Shown here piece after piece: positions 8,299 to 16,388 of a stretch of 27,245 bases of DNA; position 1 is the first letter of the stretch; every line of letters starts with the position of its first letter. The notes beneath the pieces are model-generated. The model was not told the origin of the DNA. It saw nothing but the letters and a program-made list of their open reading frames with translations, and ran no database searches. Both the position numbers and the translations under genes were made by a program. The stretch comes from Limnochordia bacterium (GTDB lineage: Bacteria; Bacillota; Limnochordia; Darwinibacteriales; B1SED10-159): positions 1-27,245 of the forward strand of contig SLOZ01000487.1 in NCBI GenBank assembly GCA_007132255.1, read 5' to 3'.

Positions 8299-10206
8299 GT
8301 GAAGCGGACTATAATGTTTGTGCTGATGACACTGTTGCTCGTCTCTACTGGTAACGCGGTTATGGCGTACCAAGAAGCACCCATGTTGGCAGATTTGGTA
8401 GCAGAAGGTGAATTACCACCGGTTTCTGAACGATTGCCAAAGAATCCACTGGTTGTAGAACCCGTACACGAGATTGGTACCTATGGGGGAACGCTGCGGA
8501 CTGCAACGACCTCCATTGCCGACCGAGGCTGCGACATTTGGTTGATGCAGTTTTCCGTTGGTCTCGTTTATCCCCTTGGCCAACAAGACATGGAGTTGGT
8601 GCCACACTTTGCTGAAGCGTTAACCCCATCCGACGACATGCGAGTTTGGACGTTCCACATTCGTGAAGGGGTGCGTTGGTCTGATGGCCATCCCTTTACG
8701 GCAGATGACGTGTTGTTTTGGTACGAAGACATCCTCCTCAACACCGATTTAACGCCATCCGTTGGCCTGAATTGGCGTTCTGGCGGCGAAATTGTTGAGG
8801 TAGCGAAGGTGGATGACTTCACTGTCGAGTTCCGTTTTGCACAACCTCGGCCGTACTTCGCCGAATTCATGGTCATTGATGGCCCTGCTTGGGGCCTCTT
8901 TCAGCCTAAGCATTATCTGAGCCAGTTTCATCCAAACTATCGGGATGGGAACGAACTGGCCGAGGCCGTGGAAGCAGCGAACTTCCAACACTGGTATGAA
9001 CTGTTTTGGGCGATGAACCAAAGCTGGGCTCAAGTGTCCTTAAGGCCAGAACGTCCGACACTGACGCCATATGTTCTAAAGAGCATCACCACCGACCGAC
9101 GTGTTCTCGAACGGAACCCTTATTATTGGAAAGTGGACTCTGCCGGGAACCAACTCCCTTACATTGACCGCATCGAAACCTATTACGCTGGAGATATTGA
9201 AGTTCTCCAAGGTCAGATTATGGGTGGCCAAATTGATGTCGCCGTGAGTATTCACGCGGTGTCCATCGATAACTACCCCATGTATCGCCAGTTTGAGGAA
9301 GAAGGCAACTTCAACACGTACCTTTGGCAGAACGCATTGGGCTCAGAATTGGTCTATAACGTGAACTTAAACCATTCCGACCCGGTCGTGCGAGATATCT
9401 TCCAAGACGCGCGCTTTCGACAAGCACTGTCCCTGGGTATTAACAGAGAAGAAATGCTCGAAGTGTTCTTTTTCGGCCACGGGATTCCACGGCAATGGAC
9501 AGTACTGGACGTCAGCCAGTACTTCGAGCCAGAATTCGCCACAGCATATGCTGACTTTGACCCAGAGGCAGCTGAGCAGCTTCTCGATGAGCTTGGCCTG
9601 TCCGAGAAAGATGCTGAAGGTTATCGTCTACGACCAGATGGTAAACGCCTCATGTTCACTGTCGCTACCAACACGGATATTCGTACGAAGAACGCCGAGC
9701 TAGTCACACAATACTGGAATGAGCTCGGCTTGGATGCCAGAGTGGAACAGATGTCGACTGAGTTGATGAGTCAACGCATTCCCGCCAATGCCATTGACGT
9801 CATTGTCTGGGGTGGCGACAAGGCCAGCGACATATTGTTCCCATTCAACGCTGCCTATACAGTTCCGCGAACTCCGGGACTCGGTACGATTTTGGCGCCC
9901 GAGTGGGGTCCTTGGTTAGACTCCGGCGGTGAACTAGGAACCGAACCGACGCAAGAAATCCAAAATGTCCGTCAGTGGTGGGAGCAGATGATGGTTGAAC
10001 CCGATGCGGACAGACGAATCGAGCTCGGAAAGCGAATCCTGGCTTCGCAAGCAGAGAATCTCTGGACAATCGGCACCGTAGGAGAGACACCGCATCCCAT
10101 GATCGTGAACAAAGATCTGCGGAATTTCCCGGAAGTGGGATTGTGGGCCTGGGATCTCGGCTTTGGTACGCCTTACGACATGGAAACCCTATACTTTGAC
10201 CGGTAA
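8299..10206 (+). CDS. ABC transporter substrate-binding protein, family 5
   Basis: This is a 635-residue extracellular solute-binding protein of the oligopeptide/nickel/oligosaccharide class (SBP_bac_5). The N-terminus is a classical signal peptide (KR, a hydrophobic core, cleavage after VMA at ~23) with no lipobox cysteine, so the mature protein should be free or periplasmic. Family features include LPKNPLVV near the N-terminus, WTFHIREGVRWSDG-HPFTADDV (~residues 120-140), and FRQALSLGINREEMLE (~370-385). The start is GTG at 8299, five bases after AAGGAGGA. It is long for the family; these large members in carbohydrate islands often bind oligosaccharides. It follows IclR, and no permease or ATPase gene adjoins it; the nearest permeases are at 23527-25421 with their own binding protein. 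Ligand unknown. Confidence 0.92.
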   Translation: MKRTIMFVLMTLLLVSTGNAVMAYQEAPMLADLVAEGELPPVSERLPKNPLVVEPVHEIGTYGGTLRTATTSIADRGCDIWLMQFSVGLVYPLGQQDMELVPHFAEALTPSDDMRVWTFHIREGVRWSDGHPFTADDVLFWYEDILLNTDLTPSVGLNWRSGGEIVEVAKVDDFTVEFRFAQPRPYFAEFMVIDGPAWGLFQPKHYLSQFHPNYRDGNELAEAVEAANFQHWYELFWAMNQSWAQVSLRPERPTLTPYVLKSITTDRRVLERNPYYWKVDSAGNQLPYIDRIETYYAGDIEVLQGQIMGGQIDVAVSIHAVSIDNYPMYRQFEEEGNFNTYLWQNALGSELVYNVNLNHSDPVVRDIFQDARFRQALSLGINREEMLEVFFFGHGIPRQWTVLDVSQYFEPEFATAYADFDPEAAEQLLDELGLSEKDAEGYRLRPDGKRLMFTVATNTDIRTKNAELVTQYWNELGLDARVEQMSTELMSQRIPANAIDVIVWGGDKASDILFPFNAAYTVPRTPGLGTILAPEWGPWLDSGGELGTEPTQEIQNVRQWWEQMMVEPDADRRIELGKRILASQAENLWTIGTVGETPHPMIVNKDLRNFPEVGLWAWDLGFGTPYDMETLYFDR

Positions 10207-10219
10207 CATCACGAACGTT

Positions 10220-10251
10220 GGTGGGAGCTGTGCTTAAGGGCACCTCCCACC
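10220..10251 (+). terminator. Hairpin after the binding-protein gene, possible terminator
   Basis: GGTGGGAG (10220-10227) pairs exactly with CTCCCACC (10244-10251). A nested GTGC/GCAC stem sits inside. It lies 14 bases after the stop codon. Only a weak T-rich stretch (ATTTGTT) follows, so termination may be partial or the stem may protect the mRNA 3' end. Confidence 0.6.
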
Positions 10252-10733
10252 ACATTTGTTCGTCTCCAGTGATGCCCACTCACTTCGCACCGGTACCAGT
10301 GAGCAAGGGCTCCTGATTCCGTTAACCCAGTTGCGCTCCGGGACGCAATGACTGGGCTCTAGAAACGTGTTGAAAAAGTGGCCTGGCGAGCTCATAACAA
10401 GAGACTCGAAATCGCTTTAGCAGCGATTTCACCGAGGTGTTCGGCATGAGTTTGCCCGGGATACCGGGAAAATCAACACGTTCCCAGCAGACCTGTTTCA
10501 TAGAGTACAATGCGTGGTTTACGACCGAGTACGAAATGCTGCGTAGCAGGCATTTCCCCGAGCGGAACAGTCAACGTTGGGCGTTGAAACACGACTATGC
10601 AACAGGCCTGCTAGGCCATGATTCAAACATCGCGATCTACTTTGCCAACGCCAACTCATTCGCGTGTTGCGTTAGTTCGGTGTCCTAAGACGACGTAGCG
10701 GGAAAACTCTGCAATTTTTGGAGGCGTTAAAAA
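10252..10733. other. Structured non-coding gap between binding protein and flavin-redox genes
   Basis: No gene is supported here. The stretch holds several separate dyads: CCCAGT-TGCG/CGCA-ACTGGG (10326-10356), GAAATCGCT/AGCGATTTC (10408-10430), CCCGG-GATA-CCGGG near 10455-10470, and a MITE-like inverted-repeat segment (10364-10482). Short frames on both strands (10322-10510 minus, 10437-10688 plus) lack ribosome binding sites and recognisable domains. No convincing promoter for the gene starting at 10734 was found. Confidence 0.5.
10364..10482. repeat. 119-bp segment bounded by 10-bp inverted repeats (MITE-like)
   Basis: AACGTGTTGA (10364-10373) and TCAACACGTT (10473-10482) are exact reverse complements. 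The enclosed DNA contains a strong 9-bp stem (10408-10430) and a CCGG-rich dyad. No clear target-site duplication is visible on the flanks. It could be a miniature or decayed insertion element, or a chance arrangement. Confidence 0.35.
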
Positions 10734-11642
10734 TTGGCGAAAGTACGTTACACTACGGAAGAAATGCTGGCCAGACCATCTCTGCCAGGGATCTTTGATC
10801 CGACGCAGATCTACTTCCATTTCCGTCCAGCGCGCCCGGCAAACCTGCTGGTTACAAGGGATCCTCAATCAGGCGAAATCAATGTCTCTGCTGGAACTTA
10901 CGGTGTTTTGAGAACCAAACCGCTAACGATTGCCCTGCACATAGCAAAAAAGAGCTACGACTCGCTGCGCAACACTAAGGATATCGGTACCGCCTGCGTT
11001 ATCGCCCTGCCTGGCAAAGACCTAGTACACCCAACGTGGGTTAGTGCGCTGCCAGTGCCCAGAGGCATCAGTGAGGCTGACATTGCAAAACTGACGCTCA
11101 TGCAGGCTAGCGGCAGTGACATCCCGGGGATCGCTGAGTGCCCGGTTAACTTGCAGTGCAGAATCGAGGATCGCCGAGATAATTTTAGCCATGTTGTCCT
11201 TATACTTGAAGTTACCTCCGTTTCCATCAGTAACAGTTTCTCTGGGAAAAGCCGCAGCGAAGCAATCGCAGCAGGACCCACTTATGAGGTGGATGATCAG
11301 CTAAACGCATGGAGCGGCTCCGTGGAACGTTTGGGAGTCAATGGTGAGCTGTTGGCATGTCCTGGATTTCCCGTCGGACCAAAAATCCGTTCTGCGGGTT
11401 TGAGGCAATGGCTCTTGGATCTGCAGCATGAAAAACTCATAGAACCCGCCGAGTATGATATTCTCATAGATATGCTGGACGAATGGGATCAGGGTGGACA
11501 TCGCTGGTCCGAACGAAAGAAGCTGCGGATTGCAGTCGATCAAGTGCTTCACCACCTTTTTTGGAGTCAGTGGGACGAGTTCCGCACGATCATGAGTTCC
11601 CGAGGAAAACTTGTCCATCGAGAGGGCGGTGACGAAACATGA
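10734..11642 (+). CDS. Flavin-reductase-like protein with C-terminal helical domain (paralogue A)
   Basis: This is a 302-residue protein. Residues ~30-170 resemble the FMN-binding split barrel of flavin-reductase-like/flavoredoxin proteins: RPARPANLLV, INVSAGTYGVLRTKPLTIAL, then SEADIAKLTL and ECPVNLQCRI (135-144), where this family typically has an ECPVxLEC segment. After the barrel comes CPGFPVGPK (209-217) and a helical region of about 80 residues (W...EWD...W) also found in the next gene. The start is TTG at 10734, nine bases after GGAGG; no better start is nearby. It overlaps the next gene by ATGA, which implies coupled translation and perhaps a heterodimer. It may bind FMN and pass electrons to the FAD protein downstream. 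Substrate and partner are inferred. Confidence 0.72.
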   Translation: MAKVRYTTEEMLARPSLPGIFDPTQIYFHFRPARPANLLVTRDPQSGEINVSAGTYGVLRTKPLTIALHIAKKSYDSLRNTKDIGTACVIALPGKDLVHPTWVSALPVPRGISEADIAKLTLMQASGSDIPGIAECPVNLQCRIEDRRDNFSHVVLILEVTSVSISNSFSGKSRSEAIAAGPTYEVDDQLNAWSGSVERLGVNGELLACPGFPVGPKIRSAGLRQWLLDLQHEKLIEPAEYDILIDMLDEWDQGGHRWSERKKLRIAVDQVLHHLFWSQWDEFRTIMSSRGKLVHREGGDET

Positions 11643-12493
11643 ATAACGGCGTATTCACGACAACAGCAACGGCATTGAACTCCCAAAGGGAACTTTTGTT
11701 TACGGCCATGGGCCCACAGCCTATGTGCCTGTTGTTGGCATTGGACTCTTCCGGCACACCCACAGTGATGGCGTGCTTATTGACACCACTTAGTTGGTAC
11801 CCATACACGATGGCCGTTACGATTCCGAACGATAGGCAAAAAATGCAGGCCGCGGCAAGTCAATTGGGCAGCCAAATCGTAATGGCACTACCTACTCGTG
11901 ATCAATTACATCAAATAAGTGTCCTCGACGTTGAGTTACCCATGGGCATTAGTGAAGTCAATGCTGCCGGTTTTACACTCGGCGCCTCCGAGACCGGGGT
12001 TCCCTTGATCAACGAGTGTCCAGTAAATTTCGAATGTCGCGTCTATGACGTTCTGGAATATCCCGAGTCCATCGTCATCTTTCTCGAAGTCCTTGCAGGA
12101 ACCATTGATGATACTCTTCTCTACAAGACTCGGGAAGATATCATTGCCAGGTACCCATTGAACGCTGTTGACGTCATTGTCGACAACGCCTGTGAGGTTC
12201 GCCGCGTTTCTCTGCTTGCAGAGCTGACACTATGCCCAACCTTTCCAACCGGCCCTAAGGGTGGTTGGTACAGCACGTTCGAGGCTTGGATGGGTGAACT
12301 CTGCGAAGAGAGCTATTTAACTCAAGAGCAAAAACATCAATTATTGGCTTTGAAAGCGGAATGGGATGCTGCCTTCAGCAAACCACATGCGGCCCGGCGT
12401 TCGGAAATAAAGGAGTCGTTAACCGCTGCGATCATTTGCATAACGGAACATCGCTGGCACGACCTAGCAAGGCATTTGCCCGACAGCACCTGA
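11639..12493 (+). CDS. Flavin-reductase-like protein with C-terminal helical domain (paralogue B)
   Basis: This 284-residue protein is a divergent paralogue of the preceding one. Shared landmarks are the ISEVNAAGFTL and ECPVNFECRV segments (the latter at 126-135), the CPTFPTGPK motif (199-207) and the C-terminal helical part with AEWDAAF and HRWHDLARHL. The N-terminal strands (GPQPMCLLLALDSSGTP) differ strongly from paralogue A, so flavin binding may be altered or shared between subunits. It starts at the ATG of an ATGA overlap with A, and the FAD-oxidoreductase gene follows after 42 bases. The arrangement suggests a stoichiometric complex or electron chain. Without a structure prediction, whether it still binds flavin is uncertain. 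Confidence 0.65.
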   Translation: MNNGVFTTTATALNSQRELLFTAMGPQPMCLLLALDSSGTPTVMACLLTPLSWYPYTMAVTIPNDRQKMQAAASQLGSQIVMALPTRDQLHQISVLDVELPMGISEVNAAGFTLGASETGVPLINECPVNFECRVYDVLEYPESIVIFLEVLAGTIDDTLLYKTREDIIARYPLNAVDVIVDNACEVRRVSLLAELTLCPTFPTGPKGGWYSTFEAWMGELCEESYLTQEQKHQLLALKAEWDAAFSKPHAARRSEIKESLTAAIICITEHRWHDLARHLPDST

Positions 12494-12535
12494 GTTTCCT
12501 TTGCTACTACAACTCTATTTGGAGGTCCATTCATT

Positions 12536-15500
12536 ATGATCACACTGGAGTCGCGATCGTTACCACTGCTTACCAAATGTGATGTCTTGGTTCTAGGCGG
12601 CAGCATGGCTGCCGTGGCCGCTGCGCGCGAATTGGCCGACCGAGGCAATAAAGTCGTCCTTGTCGAACACCGCACCTATCTTGGCTGGGATATGACAGGA
12701 ACGCTCCGCCCCTGGCTGGCTGCATCCGTTAACCCTGCGGTTGAGCAGCTGCCCCCAATCCTGCAAGAATGCGAACCCAGGATGGCACAATCATCCTCGG
12801 GAGATTACTGGCTCTTCCAAACAGACGTCATGAGAAACCATTTGGAAGATGGGCTTTTGGCTCGTGACGTTACCATCATCTACGCAAGCTATCCAATGCA
12901 TCTTTGGCGTCCAGAAACAGATAGTCAACAGTATATCGTCATAGGCAACAAGTCAGGACGCCAAATCATCGAAGCGAAGACGGTAATCACTGCCGACTAC
13001 GGTTCGATAACGGAACGACACTTAACACCTGGCCCCCTCTCTTACCAATGGACCCTCGAATTTCTCGGTGTTGAAGGTGTTTTTGAAGAAGCGCCCGCAT
13101 TCTCTGCAGAACTGGGGGTCGGATTCGAAGGTGTTTTCCAGGGACCATGGAGTGAAGGCCACGCATACGTCGTTTGTTCTGTCGGCTTACGCGACGATGA
13201 GACGCCAGCGCCGGATTTGCATCTTATAGGCACCAAAGCGGCTGCCCACCTCATTGAGCACGATCCGAGATTCTCCGCAGCCAGACTCGTTGGATTGTCG
13301 TTGGAATTCTATCGAACACCACAGCGAGATTCCGTTATCACAACACCGATGACCGCACAGCAGGTAGATCTTGATCCCCTTGAGATTTCGATCCCTGACG
13401 GTCATTGGCAAATTCTAGCATCGGCTTTCTCAACGGCAAACCCGAGAGTCTGGAGGCTTGATCCATACCTGGTGGATACTTTACTGGAACGGTCGCTGCG
13501 AGGCAATGCGCAGATGCAGGTTCTAGTTGGTAGCGCCTTGGCCGCTGCAGTCAATGGGCTCTCGTCCAATGACGATAGCAACACCTACGGGATGCCTACC
13601 GGCGACATCCGGAGATCAACCATGTTCGCATCAGAGCATTGCTCGGAAACCTACGACGCTCTACCCAAGGTGGATGCGCCAGCTCTTCCCATTGGGCGTA
13701 CGCTCAAGACAGAGATTCTTGTCGTCGGAGGAGGTTCCAGTGGCGCTATGGCTGGTGCTACCGCTGCAGCCGAAGGCGCTGACACTGTCTTGGTCGACAT
13801 GAACCCAGGTTTAGGTGGCAGCGGGACCTTTGGTGGCGTGGACAGCTATTGGTATGGACGCAAGGTGGTCTTTGCCCAAAAGGTGACAGAACGCGTCGAA
13901 GCGCTGCGCAAGGAACTGCAGCATACCGGTCCAAAATGGAGCATTGAAGCAAAAATCGCTGCTTGGACTGACCTGGCTTTAGAGGCTGGTGTGAAGCTAT
14001 TCCTGAGGACCTGTGTGGTTGCCGCTGTCATGGATGGTTCCACAATCAAAGGGGTTATCGCGGTCAACGAAGAAGGATTAGTGGCCATCGAGGCTGACGT
14101 CGTCATTGACGCCACCGGTGACGGTGACGTCGCCGCTCATGCCGGTGCCCCTTTCCGTTACGGTTCTGAGCATGAGGGCGCTACAATGTGGTATTCACTG
14201 GCTCAATTCAAAGAACCAGGAAAACTTGGCAACAATTTCACCAGTATGGTACGGGTAGACAACATTTTAGATTATACACGGGCTCTTTTGGCCGGACGCC
14301 GACGCGGTGGATCTTGGGATCATGGCATCTACGTAGCTCCGCGCGAAAGCCGCCACGTCCTCGGTGCTGTGGTGCTAACCCTTACGGATCAGCTCCGCCA
14401 GCGCCAGTGGCCGGACACTGTGAATATCCATTTCAGCAATCATGACATTAAGGGCCATACCACGTCGCCCTGGTTGCGAACGAGCCTTATACCGCCCAAT
14501 CTCTTGGTGGAGATCCCATACCGGGCATTGATTCCGCAGGGTGTGGAAGGACTGATCATGGCAGGCAAAGCCATCTCGGCGGATCATGATGGCCTACCTA
14601 CCATTCGTATGCAGGCGGATCTGGAAAATCTCGGTGGTGTAGTGGCCTTAGCCACAGTGGAAGCACGCCAGCAGGGGCGCCATCCCCGACACCTTGCCAT
14701 CAAACCTCTCCAGGAGCGTTTGGTGCAGATGGGCCTGCTTCCAGAGGCTGTGCTTGCTGCTGATCGACCGGTTTATCCTTATTCCGAGAGAGACCTGCAG
14801 CCTTTGGCTGCTGAGTTGACCCGCCAATGGCCACTGTATCACTACTCCGATATGGACATGACAACCGTCTTTGAAGAACCCATTCCGTTGGTGGAGTTGT
14901 GCAGCCGGCCGGAGGAGTCGATCCCGCTACTGCAGACCGCTTACGATAACGCCAGTGGCCGCCAGCGCATACCCTTGGCCCAGGCCTTAGCCTTGATGGG
15001 ATCCGACTACGGCCGGCAAGCACTGGTGGATGCAGTCAACGAAGATTTGGATGCTAGTGAACTGCCTACAGTGAATCCGGAAATTCGTCATTTCACTTGG
15101 CCGCCCGATCAGGGAGCTATGCCTGAAACCGCCTATCTCCTTTATTCCTTGGGCACCCTTCCCCATTTGGAGAACATCAAGCTATGGCAGCGAACCATGG
15201 AGCTTTTGGATACGAGCCCAGCTGCCCTGCGCGACAAATATCGCGGTTCGTTCTACTTCGTTGACGCTATCTGTTTTGGTGCAGAGCGCCTAGGTAGTCC
15301 AGCTGCTTTACCTGTACTGCGAACTCTGCAGAACCTCGACGCTTTCGGTAACCAAACAAACAACGAGCCGTATGAAGTGGATTTCTTCCAAGAGCGCGAG
15401 GCCTTCCTTGCAATCACCATCGCTCGAGCTATGGCTCGCTGTGGTGCTCGTTCTGGTCTGGAAACCTTGGTAACCTATCTCGCTGACACCCGCAAGCCCT

Positions 15501-15652
15501 TGGCAGCCTATGCCTGCAGCCAACTGCGGTTGATCACCGAGTCCGATGGGCCCTGTTCGACCTCGCACTGGCAGCAGTATGTGGCTTCACTCCCCGAAGA
15601 ATTGCCGTCTCGCCCGGTGCGGACGGGCACGGGCCCTGGCGCCATGTCATGA
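12536..15652 (+). CDS. Double-module FAD-dependent oxidoreductase with helical C-terminal tail
   Basis: This is a 1038-residue fusion. Residues ~12-370 begin with a dinucleotide-binding strand (CDVLVLGGSMAAVAAARELA) and an acidic strand end (VVLVEH), resembling an FAD-binding half. Residues ~394-770 form a second, more canonical FAD_oxidored (PF12831-like) module: GGGSSG at 398-403, ADVVIDATGDGDVAAHAG (~520), PRESRHVLG (~605) and IPYRALIPQGVEGLIMAGKAIS (~660-680). Residues ~790-1025 are alpha-helical and HEAT-like (IPLAQALALMGSDYGRQALVDAV; LPVLRTLQNL; GLETLVTYLAD). No signal peptide is seen. The SD GGAGG lies ten bases before the ATG. Members of this FAD family occur in polysaccharide-degradation islands without defined reactions. 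With the two flavin-reductase-like neighbours it may form a flavin-dependent dehydrogenase or oxygenase system; substrate unknown. Confidence 0.82.
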   Translation: MITLESRSLPLLTKCDVLVLGGSMAAVAAARELADRGNKVVLVEHRTYLGWDMTGTLRPWLAASVNPAVEQLPPILQECEPRMAQSSSGDYWLFQTDVMRNHLEDGLLARDVTIIYASYPMHLWRPETDSQQYIVIGNKSGRQIIEAKTVITADYGSITERHLTPGPLSYQWTLEFLGVEGVFEEAPAFSAELGVGFEGVFQGPWSEGHAYVVCSVGLRDDETPAPDLHLIGTKAAAHLIEHDPRFSAARLVGLSLEFYRTPQRDSVITTPMTAQQVDLDPLEISIPDGHWQILASAFSTANPRVWRLDPYLVDTLLERSLRGNAQMQVLVGSALAAAVNGLSSNDDSNTYGMPTGDIRRSTMFASEHCSETYDALPKVDAPALPIGRTLKTEILVVGGGSSGAMAGATAAAEGADTVLVDMNPGLGGSGTFGGVDSYWYGRKVVFAQKVTERVEALRKELQHTGPKWSIEAKIAAWTDLALEAGVKLFLRTCVVAAVMDGSTIKGVIAVNEEGLVAIEADVVIDATGDGDVAAHAGAPFRYGSEHEGATMWYSLAQFKEPGKLGNNFTSMVRVDNILDYTRALLAGRRRGGSWDHGIYVAPRESRHVLGAVVLTLTDQLRQRQWPDTVNIHFSNHDIKGHTTSPWLRTSLIPPNLLVEIPYRALIPQGVEGLIMAGKAISADHDGLPTIRMQADLENLGGVVALATVEARQQGRHPRHLAIKPLQERLVQMGLLPEAVLAADRPVYPYSERDLQPLAAELTRQWPLYHYSDMDMTTVFEEPIPLVELCSRPEESIPLLQTAYDNASGRQRIPLAQALALMGSDYGRQALVDAVNEDLDASELPTVNPEIRHFTWPPDQGAMPETAYLLYSLGTLPHLENIKLWQRTMELLDTSPAALRDKYRGSFYFVDAICFGAERLGSPAALPVLRTLQNLDAFGNQTNNEPYEVDFFQEREAFLAITIARAMARCGARSGLETLVTYLADTRKPLAAYACSQLRLITESDGPCSTSHWQQYVASLPEELPSRPVRTGTGPGAMS

Positions 15653-15681
15653 ACAAGAAATTGTGTCCATGAAAAACTTTG

Positions 15682-15708
15682 GGCCCGGATCCAAAATGGA
15701 CCCGGGCC
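15682..15708 (+). terminator. GC-rich hairpin after the FAD-oxidoreductase gene
   Basis: GGCCCGGATCCA and TGGACCCGGGCC pair over 12 positions with one A-C mismatch around an AAA loop. It starts 29 bases after the stop codon. No T-run follows, so it is a likely operon-end structure rather than a textbook terminator. Confidence 0.6.
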
Positions 15709-16325
15709 TCGATCTGTTCGGCGATCCTCTTTTGCATGCGTTTTGACCAAATAGCAGGCAGATCCATTCTCACTCAATTGTCCAAAATCCGGGTCAAACC
15801 AAGGGGAAAATGAGACGGCCCGTTGATTCGCTGCGCCTAGATCTCCGTTTCAGCAATACCTGGTGGTTTCTGGTCAAAGCTAACGGCTCCTTGGACTCCG
15901 TAGTGAGCCACGCTTCCGCTTCAGGAAACATGTCGGCTGGCAAGGTTTTGGAAAGGCGGTAGTTCTTCTCAGTTGACTCCCCACTCGGTCCGATGGAGCT
16001 GCAGAAACCCCTGGCAGAGGAGTTTACCGGCATACGCTTTCATCTCCACGAATCACTTCCACAAACCAGGCCTAGCTCAACGGGAAAGCTCAAACTAGAC
16101 TCACGTGGCAGTGCGCTGACACCACCAAAATAAAACCAGACTGCCTGGCTTCTGAGCGGGTCTAGATTCCAACGTTGGAAGCATGCGAGTCAAACCCGCA
16201 TTTTGATGGGCAATTCTCTTTCCAACCTCCAGCTGTAGAGCGAAATAGCCCCTGTGATCGTGGTCAATATCTCGTCCTAGCGCCGCACAATAACGGCGAA
16301 GGCCATGAAGAATAGCGAGAAACAG
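15709..16325. other. Gene-poor stretch with a 14-bp perfect palindrome
   Basis: No gene is supported. The longest frame (15794-16033, minus, 79 codons) has no domain I recognise. Several minus-strand frames look open in pieces and are interrupted by stops, which may mean decayed coding DNA. TTCCAACGTTGGAA (16167-16180) is a perfect palindrome nested inside GCGGGT/ACCCGC (16156-16161 and 16194-16199). Confidence 0.45.
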
Positions 16326-16354
16326 CTGGAAATTACGACAAACAGTGCTACACT
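16326..16354 (+). promoter_or_regulatory. Possible extended -10 promoter for the PLP-enzyme gene
   Basis: TG-C-TACACT (16346-16354) matches an extended -10 element. A weak -35 (CTGGAA, 16326-16331) lies 17 bases upstream. Transcription would begin near 16361, leaving a leader of about 28 bases that contains the AGGAGG of the next gene. Confidence 0.35.
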
Positions 16355-16388
16355 AAACGCATAGCGAACTATGACAGGAGGTCACACC

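Noticed and set aside
10437..10688. An 83-codon plus-strand frame in the structured gap
   Set aside because: It lacks a ribosome binding site and any recognisable domain, and it starts inside the inverted-repeat segment.
15794..16033. A 79-codon minus-strand frame in the gene-poor stretch
   Set aside because: No similarity to a known domain is recognisable and no SD is seen; it is kept only as possible decayed coding DNA.
16150..16200. A tRNA-like T-arm (GCGGGTTTGACT on the minus strand)
   Set aside because: The 3' half of the T stem does not pair and no acceptor stem, D arm or anticodon arm can be drawn.
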